Part shown: piece after piece, positions 1-8,538 of the stretch
Layout: each line of letters opens with the position of its first letter
How positions within the stretch are numbered: the first letter of the stretch is position 1
Source: a virus
Virus record (IMG/VR): IMGVR_UViG_3300045789_000649
Coordinates: 1 to 31,194 of that record
DNA length: 31,194 nucleotides
Reading direction: 5' to 3' (one strand)
Notes under the pieces: model-generated
Told to the model about the DNA's origin: nothing
What the model saw: only the letters and a program-made list of their open reading frames with translations
Database searches by the model: none
Made by a program: the position numbers and the translations under genes

Positions 1-38
1 ACAATGATGGGCCAGTATTCTTTAATCATGTCAGGCAT
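1..38 (-). CDS. Start of a small membrane protein gene, cut by the window edge (lysis-type)
   Basis: Only the first 12 codons are visible, beginning MPDMIKEYWPII on the minus strand. The ATG at 38 is preceded by GAGG at good spacing, and it follows the stop of the gene at 70-303. A short polar N-terminus running into Trp-Pro-Ile-Ile is typical of single-pass phage membrane proteins of the Rz/holin-accessory kind, which lie at the end of the late operon. The rest lies outside the window, so the function is an inference from position and these few residues. Confidence 0.5.
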   Translation of the reverse strand, partial: MPDMIKEYWPII

Positions 39-69
39 TGGCTTCCTCAATTGCTTTTTTGAAACATTG

Positions 70-303
70 TCATGCCGCGCTCGCCAGCATGATAGCCGCC
101 GGAACAAAGCCACCGATGACCGTGGCCAAGGCATCCATGAATTCCGGCGTTCCGTGCCCAAGGGCATCCCATCCCTCTTTGGCCGCGCCGACTACCAGAG
201 CCGCCAAGACGCCCGCGAAAGGCTCCCCAAACGCCAGAATAGCGGCAACAGACACCACAACCCCGAGGATGAAGTGCATAATCTTATCAGGTGCAAAGGG
301 CAT
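70..303 (-). CDS. Small membrane protein, DUF2279/VanZ-like, possible lysis-module protein
   Basis: This 77-residue protein has two hydrophobic stretches (about residues 8-36 and 53-74) separated by an AAKEGWDALGHG segment. That layout, with DKIMHF near the N-terminus and a K-E-x-x-D turn, recalls VanZ/DUF2279-like membrane proteins found in phage lysis modules. I chose the ATG at 303, two bases after the stop of the upstream gene (TAG-CC-ATG), over a TTG at 324 that would overlap it. It sits at the distal end of the late operon, just before another membrane gene, which fits holin or holin-accessory work in the inner membrane. That function is inferred; only the membrane topology is seen. Confidence 0.6.
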   Translation of the reverse strand: MPFAPDKIMHFILGVVVSVAAILAFGEPFAGVLAALVVGAAKEGWDALGHGTPEFMDALATVIGGFVPAAIMLASAA

Positions 304-305
304 GG

Positions 306-2396
306 CTATTGCTGCGCCACCCAAGGAGCGCGCGCAGATATGAATGTTGTCACTGGGTCAGCGTCATATGCCACACGCTTAAGGTTGCGGAATGTAGACC
401 GCCCCGAAGATGTGCCAGCTTGGATCACACCGCCATCTGCATCTATGGCGGTCACATTGCTTGATGTGCCGTAGAGTGTGCAGGCGGCGCGTGGTTGGAA
501 CAGCACCTTTTCGTCCTCGTAGCTTTTGGCGATCTGGTCGGCTGGTGGGGCTGTGGCCCCGATGCGCCAGAGGGCCATACCCCCAAGAACTGGATTTGAA
601 GCTGCACCAGAGAACCTACCAGTTCCAACATACAATGATGGCAAGCCCGTCCCGCTGAAATTGTATGGCCTTGTGTGGGTGCTAATCTGAATTCCGTTTA
701 CATAGTAACGCAATACGCCACCGGAAATAACGACACAAACAAGATGCGGAATGCCTACAGCGTAAGTGACCCCACTATCGTCTAACCCAAGTGCGGTTTG
801 GAACTGCCACTTTCCAGAATTTGCAAGGACAGCCCAAGACCCATTCGTGCCAACGCCAGAGCCATTGTCAGACCGCTGGATAATCCTTTGCGTTCCATCA
901 CCAAGAGTGACCCACCCCATCACACAGAAATCGCCCGTCCCGAAGTCAAGATCGGGATTGTAGGGCTGCTCAAGATAGTTGGACGCGCTGAACCCGCTAT
1001 AGGCCACAAGTTCCGCGCCAGTTGCAACGGGTGTGCGCGGGAGCGTGCCGTGAACTGCTATAGGGTTGTTGTTGTAGGATCTGTCATTGTCGGCAACTCT
1101 GACTGAAATATTATCAAGCGTCGAAGTACCGTTAGTAAACTCGCGCAAGGAAATGTAGGCTACGGTTGACGCGGCAACGAACGAAAAACTGTACGAACCG
1201 ACTGTTGACAGATCACTATAGTAATTGCTGCCCGCTAGGGTTCCGCCCATGTAGAAATGGATATTACCGCCCGCCGCCGCCGCCAATACATCGTAAGACA
1301 CGACATACGTTTTCCCGACAACGGTTGTTATCGCTTGGCTTGCGTGGCCTATCCCGACACCATCGGAGATCACGTCAAGCGCGCCGCTTGCGTTCCAAGA
1401 GATTGAACCGCCTGATGTTCCGCTATCTGTCCATCCGCTTATGTCAGTATCAAACGTCCCATTCGTGACAAGCTCGCCACCCACCAAATCATCCGTGTTG
1501 GTGTCGGATAAGAACGCGCCCTTGATATCACCGACCATCCACCCTGTGTTGTAGTCAGCCGCAATGTAAGCGAACAAGCTACCGCCGTAGCCCAAGGGGT
1601 TGAACGCGCCCAAAAAGAATAACCCATTGCCGCCACCGATGGATAAGGCGTTACCCGCGCCCGCAGAAGCTGGCGAACCAAGTGACGGAAGATTGGTTGC
1701 TGAATGGGCGGCGTTATCCACCTTGTAGGAATATGCGAATCCATCTGTGCCGTAGGCAGATTGGGGTACAATAGCAGCTATGCTATTTCCGTATCTCAGC
1801 CATAGGTTGTCGTCAGCATCGAAGTAAACCAAGTCCACAGAGTTGCTTGAATTAGCACTATCAACCACCGTCCCCGCCCCCGCAGGCCCGTCGATAATGC
1901 TCACGCCGACAGACATGGCAACCGCAATGGTGGGGGCGGTTAACCCAGTGGCTCCATCAATAGGCGCGCCATCTAGTATCGTCATAGCTACATCATGCAC
2001 GGAGTTTGATACAATCGCAGGCGTTGTTGCTGTGGAATAGTCAACCGTAATGGCGTAATCGTCGTTCACAGCGTCGAAAACAACAACACCCGAACTGGTT
2101 CCGATTACGATCTTGCCATTCATAGCCGCTACAGAAGAGGGTGAAAGTCCAGAGAGAGAGACCGTGCGATCCAGCGTAATGTCTTCACTGGTCGCGTCAT
2201 AAATCAGCGCATCCGATGATGTGACAACAACTAGCACCACCTCAGGAAAACCGACCCGCCACGCCCCGCCATCGCTATCAAGGCGCGTGTCATAGATAAA
2301 CCCGTCAACAGCCGTGATCCCCTTGGACGCCAAGTCCAGCTTGCGGTATAGCGCCCACTTGTCGAGGGTTCCCATTACTTTAATCTGTCGGACCAT
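306..2396 (-). CDS. Large tail-tip or receptor-binding protein with carbohydrate-binding and LamG-like regions
   Basis: The protein has 696 residues. The N-terminal 300 or so residues are rich in short beta strands, like a propeller or repeat domain. At about 312-440 a segment starting ELVTNGTFDTDISGW matches the look of CBM_4_9-type carbohydrate-binding modules. At about 480-640 a segment with YNPDLDFGTGDFCVMGWV and a YYVNGIQI strand resembles a LamG/concanavalin-like fold. Such lectin-like modules are usual in tail proteins that touch host glycans. The start at 2396 has GAGGTG about four bases upstream. It follows the other tail genes and precedes the lysis genes, the normal position for host-recognition proteins. 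There is no gpJ-like or NlpC/P60 protein in the window. The role is inferred from domains and context. Confidence 0.7.
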   Translation of the reverse strand: MVRQIKVMGTLDKWALYRKLDLASKGITAVDGFIYDTRLDSDGGAWRVGFPEVVLVVVTSSDALIYDATSEDITLDRTVSLSGLSPSSVAAMNGKIVIGTSSGVVVFDAVNDDYAITVDYSTATTPAIVSNSVHDVAMTILDGAPIDGATGLTAPTIAVAMSVGVSIIDGPAGAGTVVDSANSSNSVDLVYFDADDNLWLRYGNSIAAIVPQSAYGTDGFAYSYKVDNAAHSATNLPSLGSPASAGAGNALSIGGGNGLFFLGAFNPLGYGGSLFAYIAADYNTGWMVGDIKGAFLSDTNTDDLVGGELVTNGTFDTDISGWTDSGTSGGSISWNASGALDVISDGVGIGHASQAITTVVGKTYVVSYDVLAAAAGGNIHFYMGGTLAGSNYYSDLSTVGSYSFSFVAASTVAYISLREFTNGTSTLDNISVRVADNDRSYNNNPIAVHGTLPRTPVATGAELVAYSGFSASNYLEQPYNPDLDFGTGDFCVMGWVTLGDGTQRIIQRSDNGSGVGTNGSWAVLANSGKWQFQTALGLDDSGVTYAVGIPHLVCVVISGGVLRYYVNGIQISTHTRPYNFSGTGLPSLYVGTGRFSGAASNPVLGGMALWRIGATAPPADQIAKSYEDEKVLFQPRAACTLYGTSSNVTAIDADGGVIQAGTSSGRSTFRNLKRVAYDADPVTTFISARAPWVAQQ

Positions 2397-2411
2397 TCGG
2401 CACCTCGATCT

Positions 2412-2864
2412 TTATTTTGCGCTGAAGGTAAAGCCGACTGACACGATTGCATCGACCGGCTTGCCATCTGAGGGCATGATTTGAATGAAGGCGTTACCGT
2501 GGCGCGCCTGAAAGCCGCCAATCGGGACGATATCGCCAAAGTGAATTGCCACCGTGCGCCCATCGATCGGGTAGAGCGCAGCACCAGCAAACAGCCCAGC
2601 ATCGCCATTTGCCCACTTCACGACAGGCAGGAAGGCCGTGGCCGCGATAGAGCCGCGCCCGTAGCTGTTGCGGTATGCGCCGATTGACCAATGCAGCGGG
2701 TCGCGCTCCCATGTGGCGAAAACGCCGGGGTTGATTTCCTCATAGCCGCTGGCCCCGATGTGCCGAGACCCCATGAGGATTGAATACCGATCAGGCCCCG
2801 CCGCAGATGGGCTGGCGAACAGCACCGCAACCGCGATTGCAAAAAGCTTGCCCAAGCGGATCAC
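2412..2864 (-). CDS. Exported beta-barrel-like protein encoded in the tail operon
   Basis: This 150-residue protein begins with a clear signal peptide (MIRLGKLFAIAVAVLFASPSAA, written here only to show the basic start, hydrophobic core and small-residue cleavage site). The mature part alternates polar and hydrophobic residues and contains NPGVFATWERD and YRNSYGRGS, a pattern seen in small outer-membrane barrels, before ending VGFTFSAK. It starts inside an ATGA overlap with the upstream gene. A secreted envelope protein is odd among tail genes, so it may be a same-strand moron that alters the cell surface of the infected cell. Lipid A-modifying barrels (PagL/PagP-like) look superficially similar, but I see no catalytic signature to assign one. 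Confidence 0.6.
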   Translation of the reverse strand: MIRLGKLFAIAVAVLFASPSAAGPDRYSILMGSRHIGASGYEEINPGVFATWERDPLHWSIGAYRNSYGRGSIAATAFLPVVKWANGDAGLFAGAALYPIDGRTVAIHFGDIVPIGGFQARHGNAFIQIMPSDGKPVDAIVSVGFTFSAK

Positions 2865-3718
2865 TTGCGGATCCCATACATGCGGATCGTGCCTGAGGTG
2901 ATATCCTCGCTATCGAACATGAACCGCACAGCGTCCGTTTCCTCTAGGGCTTTTCGGCAACCGTCACCCCGGAAATAGTTTAGCGCGGATGTACCCAATG
3001 CTGAGTTGTATTGCGCCCATGTGGGGAAGCTTGACGCGCACCCCTTAAGGGTTACTTCTGCCCCGCCAATCTGGCCAAAGCCAAGGGACAGCGACAAGTC
3101 TACCCCATTTCCATCGGTTGCACTGCCGCCCTCTTCCTTGGAAGAATAGTCGGAAGCACCGCTATCATATGTCGAACCGCCGTCCGAGCTAAACCTCATA
3201 ATAAGAGAGGAGGATAAGCCTGAATTTACGATATCATCTAAGACGAAAATGTAAGACCCAAAGGTATCGTTATCCATTGCCGTGAAATCAAGGTAGGCAC
3301 TCTCATCTGCGGCTTGCGAATCCAGCAAAACCATTGTGCCGTGCGCCTCGACAGCGCCTTTCAGCTTAACTGGGCTGATCGGCCCCTCGCCTGTTGATGT
3401 ACCTGCGTCCCAATCCTCTTGGGAAATCGCCTCATATTCGGTGATCTCAACCGCCTCGAACCCATCCTCTTCATCGTTCACGCCAACAACAGCGCCCGCA
3501 AGCCCTGTTAATGGCAGGTCAAAAAGGTTGGCCGCAACCGCCGCCGCTTGAATGGTGACGTTTTGGTCAACCACCCAATCGATAACCTCCGCCATTTCCG
3601 GCGCTAGATTTTCAGTCTGCCAAGCAAGGTATGAATCGACGTTTGCATCAAACACCGTATCGGTCTGCCCTTTGGCCGGGACATCACCTGTGTATTGGGT
3701 AATTGTTGGGGTTGTCAT
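2861..3718 (-). CDS. Tail fibre-like or minor tail protein, unknown family
   Basis: The protein has 285 residues, is acidic, and is rich in Gly, Ser, Asp and Ala, as phage fibre and tip proteins often are. Residues 1-60 (TITQYTGDVPAKGQTDTVF, then a helical SYLAWQTENLAPEM segment) resemble the N-terminal part of phage tail proteins that attach to the virion. The middle and C-terminal parts carry short beta strands around SSDGGSTYDSG and GTIRMYGIRK, reminiscent of a jelly-roll head domain. It is coupled by 4-nt ATGA overlaps to genes on both sides. Its place after the tape measure supports a tail-tip role; a precise function cannot be seen. Confidence 0.6.
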   Translation of the reverse strand: MTTPTITQYTGDVPAKGQTDTVFDANVDSYLAWQTENLAPEMAEVIDWVVDQNVTIQAAAVAANLFDLPLTGLAGAVVGVNDEEDGFEAVEITEYEAISQEDWDAGTSTGEGPISPVKLKGAVEAHGTMVLLDSQAADESAYLDFTAMDNDTFGSYIFVLDDIVNSGLSSSLIMRFSSDGGSTYDSGASDYSSKEEGGSATDGNGVDLSLSLGFGQIGGAEVTLKGCASSFPTWAQYNSALGTSALNYFRGDGCRKALEETDAVRFMFDSEDITSGTIRMYGIRK

Positions 3719-4617
3719 AAGCTCTCCACCTCAAGTGCAACTTTGGAATTCCCGACCCCTTCAGCAGTCGTTTGCGCAGATCGAACAATTCCGTAGACCG
3801 AAAATTCTGGATGATTGCTTTGGCCCGAGAAGATTGTCGCGATCCCGTCGATGTCACTGATCAGACGCCAGAAGGGATCCCCCTCGTAGTCAGTCAAAAC
3901 CACGTTGTAAGAGATTGTCGCGGAAGCCGTGCGGCGCAAAAGCGAGGTTAATGTCCCTTCGGTTTTCTTAACCGAGCGGCTCTTCAGGCTGCGCCCTGTG
4001 CCAACAGTCACTCTCCCGAAGCTTGACACGATACCAAGCCCGATCGCGCTTACTTCCGCAGTTCCGCCCGATCTCGATATGGTGATTTCAATCACCGCGC
4101 CCTTGGGAATATTCACGTCAAAGTTCAGATATTTGCGCTCGAACGATTGCGGCAGGAACATCCAGCGCCAAAATGATCCGCTATAGCCAGCGGCATCCTG
4201 CAGGTCATAGTCGATGTCGCAAACATCGCCCGTTGTATCCTGAGTTCCGACAATGCGGATATTTGTGGCCGAAAGCCCGAACATGGCAATTCCGGAAATG
4301 CGCGTCAGCCCTTCCAGCGTGTAGGTGATGCTTTCTGCGTTGCTCGTAACCGTTTCAATCACTCGGTATTTGTCAGCTCCGAACTGCATATCAAAGGCAG
4401 CAAAGCGATTTGCAGGACCAACATTGAACCAATCAGACGCGGTTTCGCTGGGCTCTTCTGTTGTCGTTGCCGCGCTAACCTCATAAAGCACCTCGCCCAC
4501 GCGCGCCTGATCCCCGAGGTTATATGTTCCGGCTGTCCATTCCGTTTCCAGATCCACATTCGAAGCCGTGATATTTTCCGCCCCGATCAGGATAGGCGCC
4601 ATAATTTGCAGCGTCAT
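3715..4617 (-). CDS. Minor tail protein with N-terminal CBM5/12-like segment
   Basis: This 300-residue protein directly follows the tape measure gene, with an ATGA overlap. Residues 28-65 (WTAGTYNLGDQARVGEVLYE, then Thr/Glu-rich sequence and a closing DWFNVG) match the pattern of short carbohydrate-binding modules of the CBM5/12 kind, which recur in phage tail proteins. The rest looks like beta-rich structural protein, with FWRWMFLPQSFERKYLNFDV in the middle. In other siphophages this position is held by distal tail or tip proteins (DUF2460-like in Rhodobacterales phages), but I do not see that signature. A tail-tip assignment is therefore an inference from order and composition. Confidence 0.62.
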   Translation of the reverse strand: MTLQIMAPILIGAENITASNVDLETEWTAGTYNLGDQARVGEVLYEVSAATTTEEPSETASDWFNVGPANRFAAFDMQFGADKYRVIETVTSNAESITYTLEGLTRISGIAMFGLSATNIRIVGTQDTTGDVCDIDYDLQDAAGYSGSFWRWMFLPQSFERKYLNFDVNIPKGAVIEITISRSGGTAEVSAIGLGIVSSFGRVTVGTGRSLKSRSVKKTEGTLTSLLRRTASATISYNVVLTDYEGDPFWRLISDIDGIATIFSGQSNHPEFSVYGIVRSAQTTAEGVGNSKVALEVESL

Positions 4618-7600
4618 AGTGTGGCCTCCACTGCCAAAAGAACCTGCTCTTCGCTGCTATCCGCTGTTTTTCCAGTATTTGCCGCCGTGATCTCGGAAGT
4701 GCTTTGCAGCATGTCTAGCCGCGCATTCATCGCCCGCAGCTCGACCAGCATTTCAGCCTGAGACACCAGCGGCGCATAATCGATGCCACTGTTTGCCCGC
4801 GCCATGCCGCGCCGATAATCGACACCCGTTGCGAACGCATCCTCATCAACCGCAGAATTCAGCGCGCCAGAGAGCGTGTTCGCCGCCTCAGTCACACTGT
4901 CGAACGCAGGCGCGAGCATGATAAGCTGCGCCGCAAGGTCGCTATCCCCGCCAAGCATGGCAGTATCGACCAAATCGCGGAAAGCAGCATGGGTCTCTGG
5001 CACAAAGTTGATGCCAAGCCCGGTAAGGCTTTCAGTCAGCCGCGCAGTCGCGTTCGCAAGCTTTTCATTGTCGCTATAAAACGCATCATAATAAGCCGCC
5101 GAGGCCGAGGTGAAATCATCCAGAGAGCCAAACAGATTGGCAAACTCATCCGCAGCATCAGCCCCCGCCAACGACACATTGAAAGCGCTGAAGCCAAGAT
5201 CGCGGAAGGCATCATTCACTGTGCCAAGCGCCGTGCTAAGCCGCGTCAGAGCATCATATGCCCCCTCGCCAGCCGCCATAAATTCATCAAGGCCGAAAAT
5301 CTCTTCGGCCATCGCATCGCCAAGCCCTTGCAGCGCTTCCAGAACAGCCGCTTCCTTGGCCGCATCATCAAGGTCTTTAAGCGATACGCTGAACTCATGG
5401 CTGAATCCGGTGAGCACATCAGTAGACAGTCCAAGACTATCGATCGCACCGATCACGCTTTCCTGAATACCAAAGACAGCAGCAGTAAATGGAGCCGCCT
5501 CATCATCTGAAATGTCGCTGTACTTAAAGCTGGTGCGCTTGCTTAGCCCCCAAAATTGCGATGTCTGGATCTTCTCGAAACTCTCGAACATGGCATTTTC
5601 CATGTCGATCGTTGCACGGATCCCGGCATCAAGAAGCTTTGTCTTTTTCTGGAAGAAGCTGAACACGCCCGCGACAATGCCAATCACAGGAAGCGCGGCA
5701 CCGATAGATGCGAGAATACCACCACCAGCTGCAGCTGCGTTTGCCCCAACGCTAAACAACCCGCCAAGCCCGCCCCCTGTGCCAAGCGTAGAGGATAGCG
5801 TCTGGCCCAGACCACCGAGGAATCCTGTGCCCCCCGCAAGGCTGCTAAATCCCGCAGCAAGGCCGCCAGAGCCGAACAGCGAAGCCCCTTCGCCAAAGCC
5901 ACCAAGGAGCTTGCCACCCAGCCCGGACAGCAGCCCACCGCCGCCAGACGCAGCCTTCCCCGCGACCGATGTCCCGCCAACACCAAGCGCGATCTTGATC
6001 GGGTTTGCGATTGCAGTGGCAATCATCTTGGAAACCATCTGCTGAAAGGCACTAAGCATGCTGCTTGTGAACGTGCTGAAGTCCTTGAACCCGCGCGCGG
6101 CCCAATCCCCCAACGCGCTCGCAGCGCTGTCGATCGCGCTGACAAGCGGCCCCTTGATCGTATCGGATGCCTTCTTCGCCCCTTTGGAAACCTTATCCCC
6201 TGCGGTCGTTCCTGTGCCGCCAAGCGTAGAGACCACTGTATCTGTCGTTTCCGCCGCTTCGCCCGCGGCATTCATCGCCTCACGCAGACGCCCCACAGAT
6301 TTCAGCGGAAGGCCAGCAAGATCCCGAAGCGCCGTGGCCGTGGCCTCATGGCCAGCCGCGACAGACTTGGCATTCTCCGCAGCATGCCCCAATGCAGAAG
6401 CCCAAGCCTGCGTTGCCATAGTGTCGATCTTAAGATCCGAACCGATTAACTCGGATATCTCATTCAGCGGCGTACCGATCTTGCTTACGAAGTCAGCCCA
6501 CTTCTGCCCGAGATAGGCAATCCCCGAAGCCCAGATCCCTTTTACATCCGCAACCAGCCCACGAAACGACTCTGCGAATGCAAGAGCATGCAAGCGCATA
6601 GCCGACCAAACCTCGCGCGCGACATCTCCGATAAGGACCATCGCCTCGCCAAATCCACCAGCCCCCTTCACAAGATCCGCGAACTTCGCAATCAGATACC
6701 CTGCCCCAACAACAAGCGCGCCGATGCCGGAAGTGATCAAAGCCGTTTTCAAAGCAGCCAAAGCCCCAACAAGCGAAAATGTCGAGATTGTTGAAAGAGC
6801 CAGCGCACCAACATAGCGAACACCGAAAGCCGTAACAGCAACGCCCGCGCTGTAAGTAATCACATCAAGATTGCTGATCAGACCATCGATCACCGTGCGC
6901 AGAAGCCCGCCCGCGCGCATGGAATCATTGAAGCCAACAACCAACGATGTCAGCGCCGGGGCAAGCTCTCCGCTGATCCGGTACCCGATACCTTGAACCG
7001 CTGTCGATGCATCCCCAAGCGCGACCCTTAATCCCTTCAAGGATGAAACCGTGCTCGCGCTCATAACGCCGCCAAGGCTCGCAGCATTCTCCCCGAGCCG
7101 CGCCATCTCCACCCCGCCATCCCGCAGCAGCGGGATAAGCGCAGTTGTGTCCGAGGCCATAGCTTCAAGGTAGAACGTCATCTCCTGCTGGCTCGCACCA
7201 GCCTTTTGCAGAGAATCCACATAAAGCTGCAAAGATTGCGGCCCCGACAAACCCTTGAAGGCGTCTGCTGTGATGCCGATTTTGGGCGCGATCTTCTCGA
7301 AGAAATCAGCCATCGGGCCGCCGCCTGTGGTCAGAAAATCACCCACGCGGTCATTCACATCTTTCAGAATATCGGCCAGCTTTTCCTGCCCGATCCCAAC
7401 GCTCTTCGCGCCAGCAGCCCACTGCTGGAACTCGCCGGTTGATGCGTTTGCTACTTGCGAAAACCTGCTGATTTCAGCAGCGGTCTCTGAAGTCGCAACG
7501 GTAAGCGAAACTAATGCCGCACCGACTGTCGCAGCTGCTGCGCTTACCGCGAGAAATTTCGTCCGCATTCTTTTAATCGGATCATCGAGACGCTTCACGC

Positions 7601-7667
7601 CGCGCTCAAATTGAGCAGAGTCGAGACCGAGATTTACTCTAAGCGCACCAATCACACTTTTCGACAT
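4614..7667 (-). CDS. Tail tape measure protein
   Basis: At 1017 residues it is the largest gene in the window. It has the usual features: a helical N-terminus (VIGALRVNLGLDSAQFERGV), a hydrophobic segment near residue 50, a long run of hydrophobic helices around 260-330, a Gly/Ala-rich central stretch, another hydrophobic block around 640-670 (IGAALPVIGIVAGVFSFF) and a helical C-terminus. Tape measure proteins set tail length and line the tail tube. By the usual rule of about 1.5 angstroms per residue this suggests a flexible tail near 150 nm. AAGGA lies upstream of the ATG at 7667. It follows the tail chaperone pair, as expected, but is separated from it by an inverted moron gene. Confidence 0.92.
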   Translation of the reverse strand: MSKSVIGALRVNLGLDSAQFERGVKRLDDPIKRMRTKFLAVSAAAATVGAALVSLTVATSETAAEISRFSQVANASTGEFQQWAAGAKSVGIGQEKLADILKDVNDRVGDFLTTGGGPMADFFEKIAPKIGITADAFKGLSGPQSLQLYVDSLQKAGASQQEMTFYLEAMASDTTALIPLLRDGGVEMARLGENAASLGGVMSASTVSSLKGLRVALGDASTAVQGIGYRISGELAPALTSLVVGFNDSMRAGGLLRTVIDGLISNLDVITYSAGVAVTAFGVRYVGALALSTISTFSLVGALAALKTALITSGIGALVVGAGYLIAKFADLVKGAGGFGEAMVLIGDVAREVWSAMRLHALAFAESFRGLVADVKGIWASGIAYLGQKWADFVSKIGTPLNEISELIGSDLKIDTMATQAWASALGHAAENAKSVAAGHEATATALRDLAGLPLKSVGRLREAMNAAGEAAETTDTVVSTLGGTGTTAGDKVSKGAKKASDTIKGPLVSAIDSAASALGDWAARGFKDFSTFTSSMLSAFQQMVSKMIATAIANPIKIALGVGGTSVAGKAASGGGGLLSGLGGKLLGGFGEGASLFGSGGLAAGFSSLAGGTGFLGGLGQTLSSTLGTGGGLGGLFSVGANAAAAGGGILASIGAALPVIGIVAGVFSFFQKKTKLLDAGIRATIDMENAMFESFEKIQTSQFWGLSKRTSFKYSDISDDEAAPFTAAVFGIQESVIGAIDSLGLSTDVLTGFSHEFSVSLKDLDDAAKEAAVLEALQGLGDAMAEEIFGLDEFMAAGEGAYDALTRLSTALGTVNDAFRDLGFSAFNVSLAGADAADEFANLFGSLDDFTSASAAYYDAFYSDNEKLANATARLTESLTGLGINFVPETHAAFRDLVDTAMLGGDSDLAAQLIMLAPAFDSVTEAANTLSGALNSAVDEDAFATGVDYRRGMARANSGIDYAPLVSQAEMLVELRAMNARLDMLQSTSEITAANTGKTADSSEEQVLLAVEATL

Positions 7668-7735
7668 AAGCTAAATCCTTGTAGCGACCCCAAAACCGTC
7701 CTAGCGTCTCAGGCTGGGGCAGAAGCGGAGAATTT

Positions 7736-7852
7736 ATGATGGTAAGATTAATCGACGCACCGGCCGGAAACGCCGGGGTTGATGCGGCGCCTACATTCCG
7801 GCGCAACTTAAAAACAAGATGCACACGCGGATGGCGCTACATTTTACTTTAG
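7736..7852 (+). CDS. Possible 38-residue Arg-rich plus-strand ORF before the moron
   Basis: A short plus-strand ORF begins at an ATG-ATG pair preceded by GCGGAG at suitable spacing. It encodes a basic peptide ending TRGWRYILL, and its TAG lies 19 bases before the next plus-strand gene. It lies in the 204-base gap between the tape measure start and the moron. The same stretch contains GC-rich inverted repeats around GGCGCC, so it could instead be only the leader and promoter of the moron. I recognise no family. The ribosome-binding site and the spacing are the only positive evidence. Confidence 0.25.
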   Translation: MMVRLIDAPAGNAGVDAAPTFRRNLKTRCTRGWRYILL

Positions 7853-7871
7853 GACAGAGAGGATAATCAGA

Positions 7872-8243
7872 ATGAGTGACAACTTAAAATTGGCGCTGAT
7901 AGCGCTGGCGCTTCTTATCATGGCCCCATTCATAATTTTATTCAGGTCAGTTACACCGGAACCCAAGCAGATCTCCCAAGCAGAGAAAGACGCAGGAATT
8001 TTGCGCATCGCATGTAGAGACGAGATTAGCCGAGCATTGCATGATCCATCATCCGCAGAATGGGGCATTGGTAACGATGGCTGGTTCCAAACATGGCCGG
8101 TCAGCGATGACGGGAACAACTTGACCGCTACAGCCACATTCAGAGCCAAGAACGCCTTCGGCGCGCTGGTTAATGCCAGATATCAATGCTCAGCCGTTAG
8201 GATCGACGGAATGCTTTCCTTAACCAGCATCAAGAAGCGCTAA
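7872..8243 (+). CDS. Membrane-anchored moron protein with a DPSSA/NAFG domain
   Basis: This 123-residue protein has one N-terminal hydrophobic segment (about residues 6-25) and then a soluble domain that would lie in the periplasm. The domain has a Cys at CRDEI, the motif DPSSAEW, a TFRAKNAFGALV strand and a second Cys at YQCSA, so a disulfide is possible. It lies on the strand opposite to its neighbours, between the tail chaperone and tape measure genes, and GAGAGG precedes its ATG. Its TAA overlaps the TAG of the convergent chaperone gene (shared CTAA at 8240-8243). Similar features occur in the lipoprotein at 23130-23498. The orientation and lone envelope location suggest a lysogeny-expressed moron, perhaps for superinfection exclusion. 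That function is inferred. Confidence 0.75.
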   Translation: MSDNLKLALIALALLIMAPFIILFRSVTPEPKQISQAEKDAGILRIACRDEISRALHDPSSAEWGIGNDGWFQTWPVSDDGNNLTATATFRAKNAFGALVNARYQCSAVRIDGMLSLTSIKKR

Positions 8244-8518
8244 CCTTTAGACCTCAAAGCCAGAGCAATAAACGCTCCCCGCGCCCGCTCCTGGTTTGCC
8301 TCATCAGATTCAGGCTTGGCCTCATCCGCTTCAAGCTTATAGGAAGGCATGTTTTTTGGGTCATGCTGCGCAAACGAGATCAATCTCGCCAACTCGTAAT
8401 TTCTGATCCGCGCCGCTTCATGCTCGATGTCATCCTGCTTCCGGCTCGCCTCGACAATGCGAACAATCTCTGCAGGCGTAAGCTCCCAAAAAAGCGGATA
8501 GTCTAGGCGCGCGGACAA
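8240..8518 (-). CDS. Tail assembly chaperone, distal (T-like) frame, reached by -1 frameshift
   Basis: The frame encodes a helical region (SARLDYPLFWELTPAEIVRI, then a charged helix) like the distal half of lambda G-T type chaperones, which load on the tape measure before tail assembly. It has only a TTG start, with no good ribosome site. Reading upstream, the frame stays open without a stop to 8599, the end of the slip site in the preceding gene. It lies in the -1 frame relative to that gene. The natural product is therefore most likely a fusion of both genes. Its stop codon overlaps the stop of the opposing moron gene. Confidence 0.75.
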   Translation of the reverse strand: MSARLDYPLFWELTPAEIVRIVEASRKQDDIEHEAARIRNYELARLISFAQHDPKNMPSYKLEADEAKPESDEANQERARGAFIALALRSKG

Positions 8519-8538
8519 CCACGCGCCCAGAAGGTTTT

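Noticed and set aside
5512-6045. Proline-rich plus-strand frame opposite the tape measure gene
   Set aside because: The Pro runs are the complement of Gly-rich codons in the tape measure, so it is a shadow frame.
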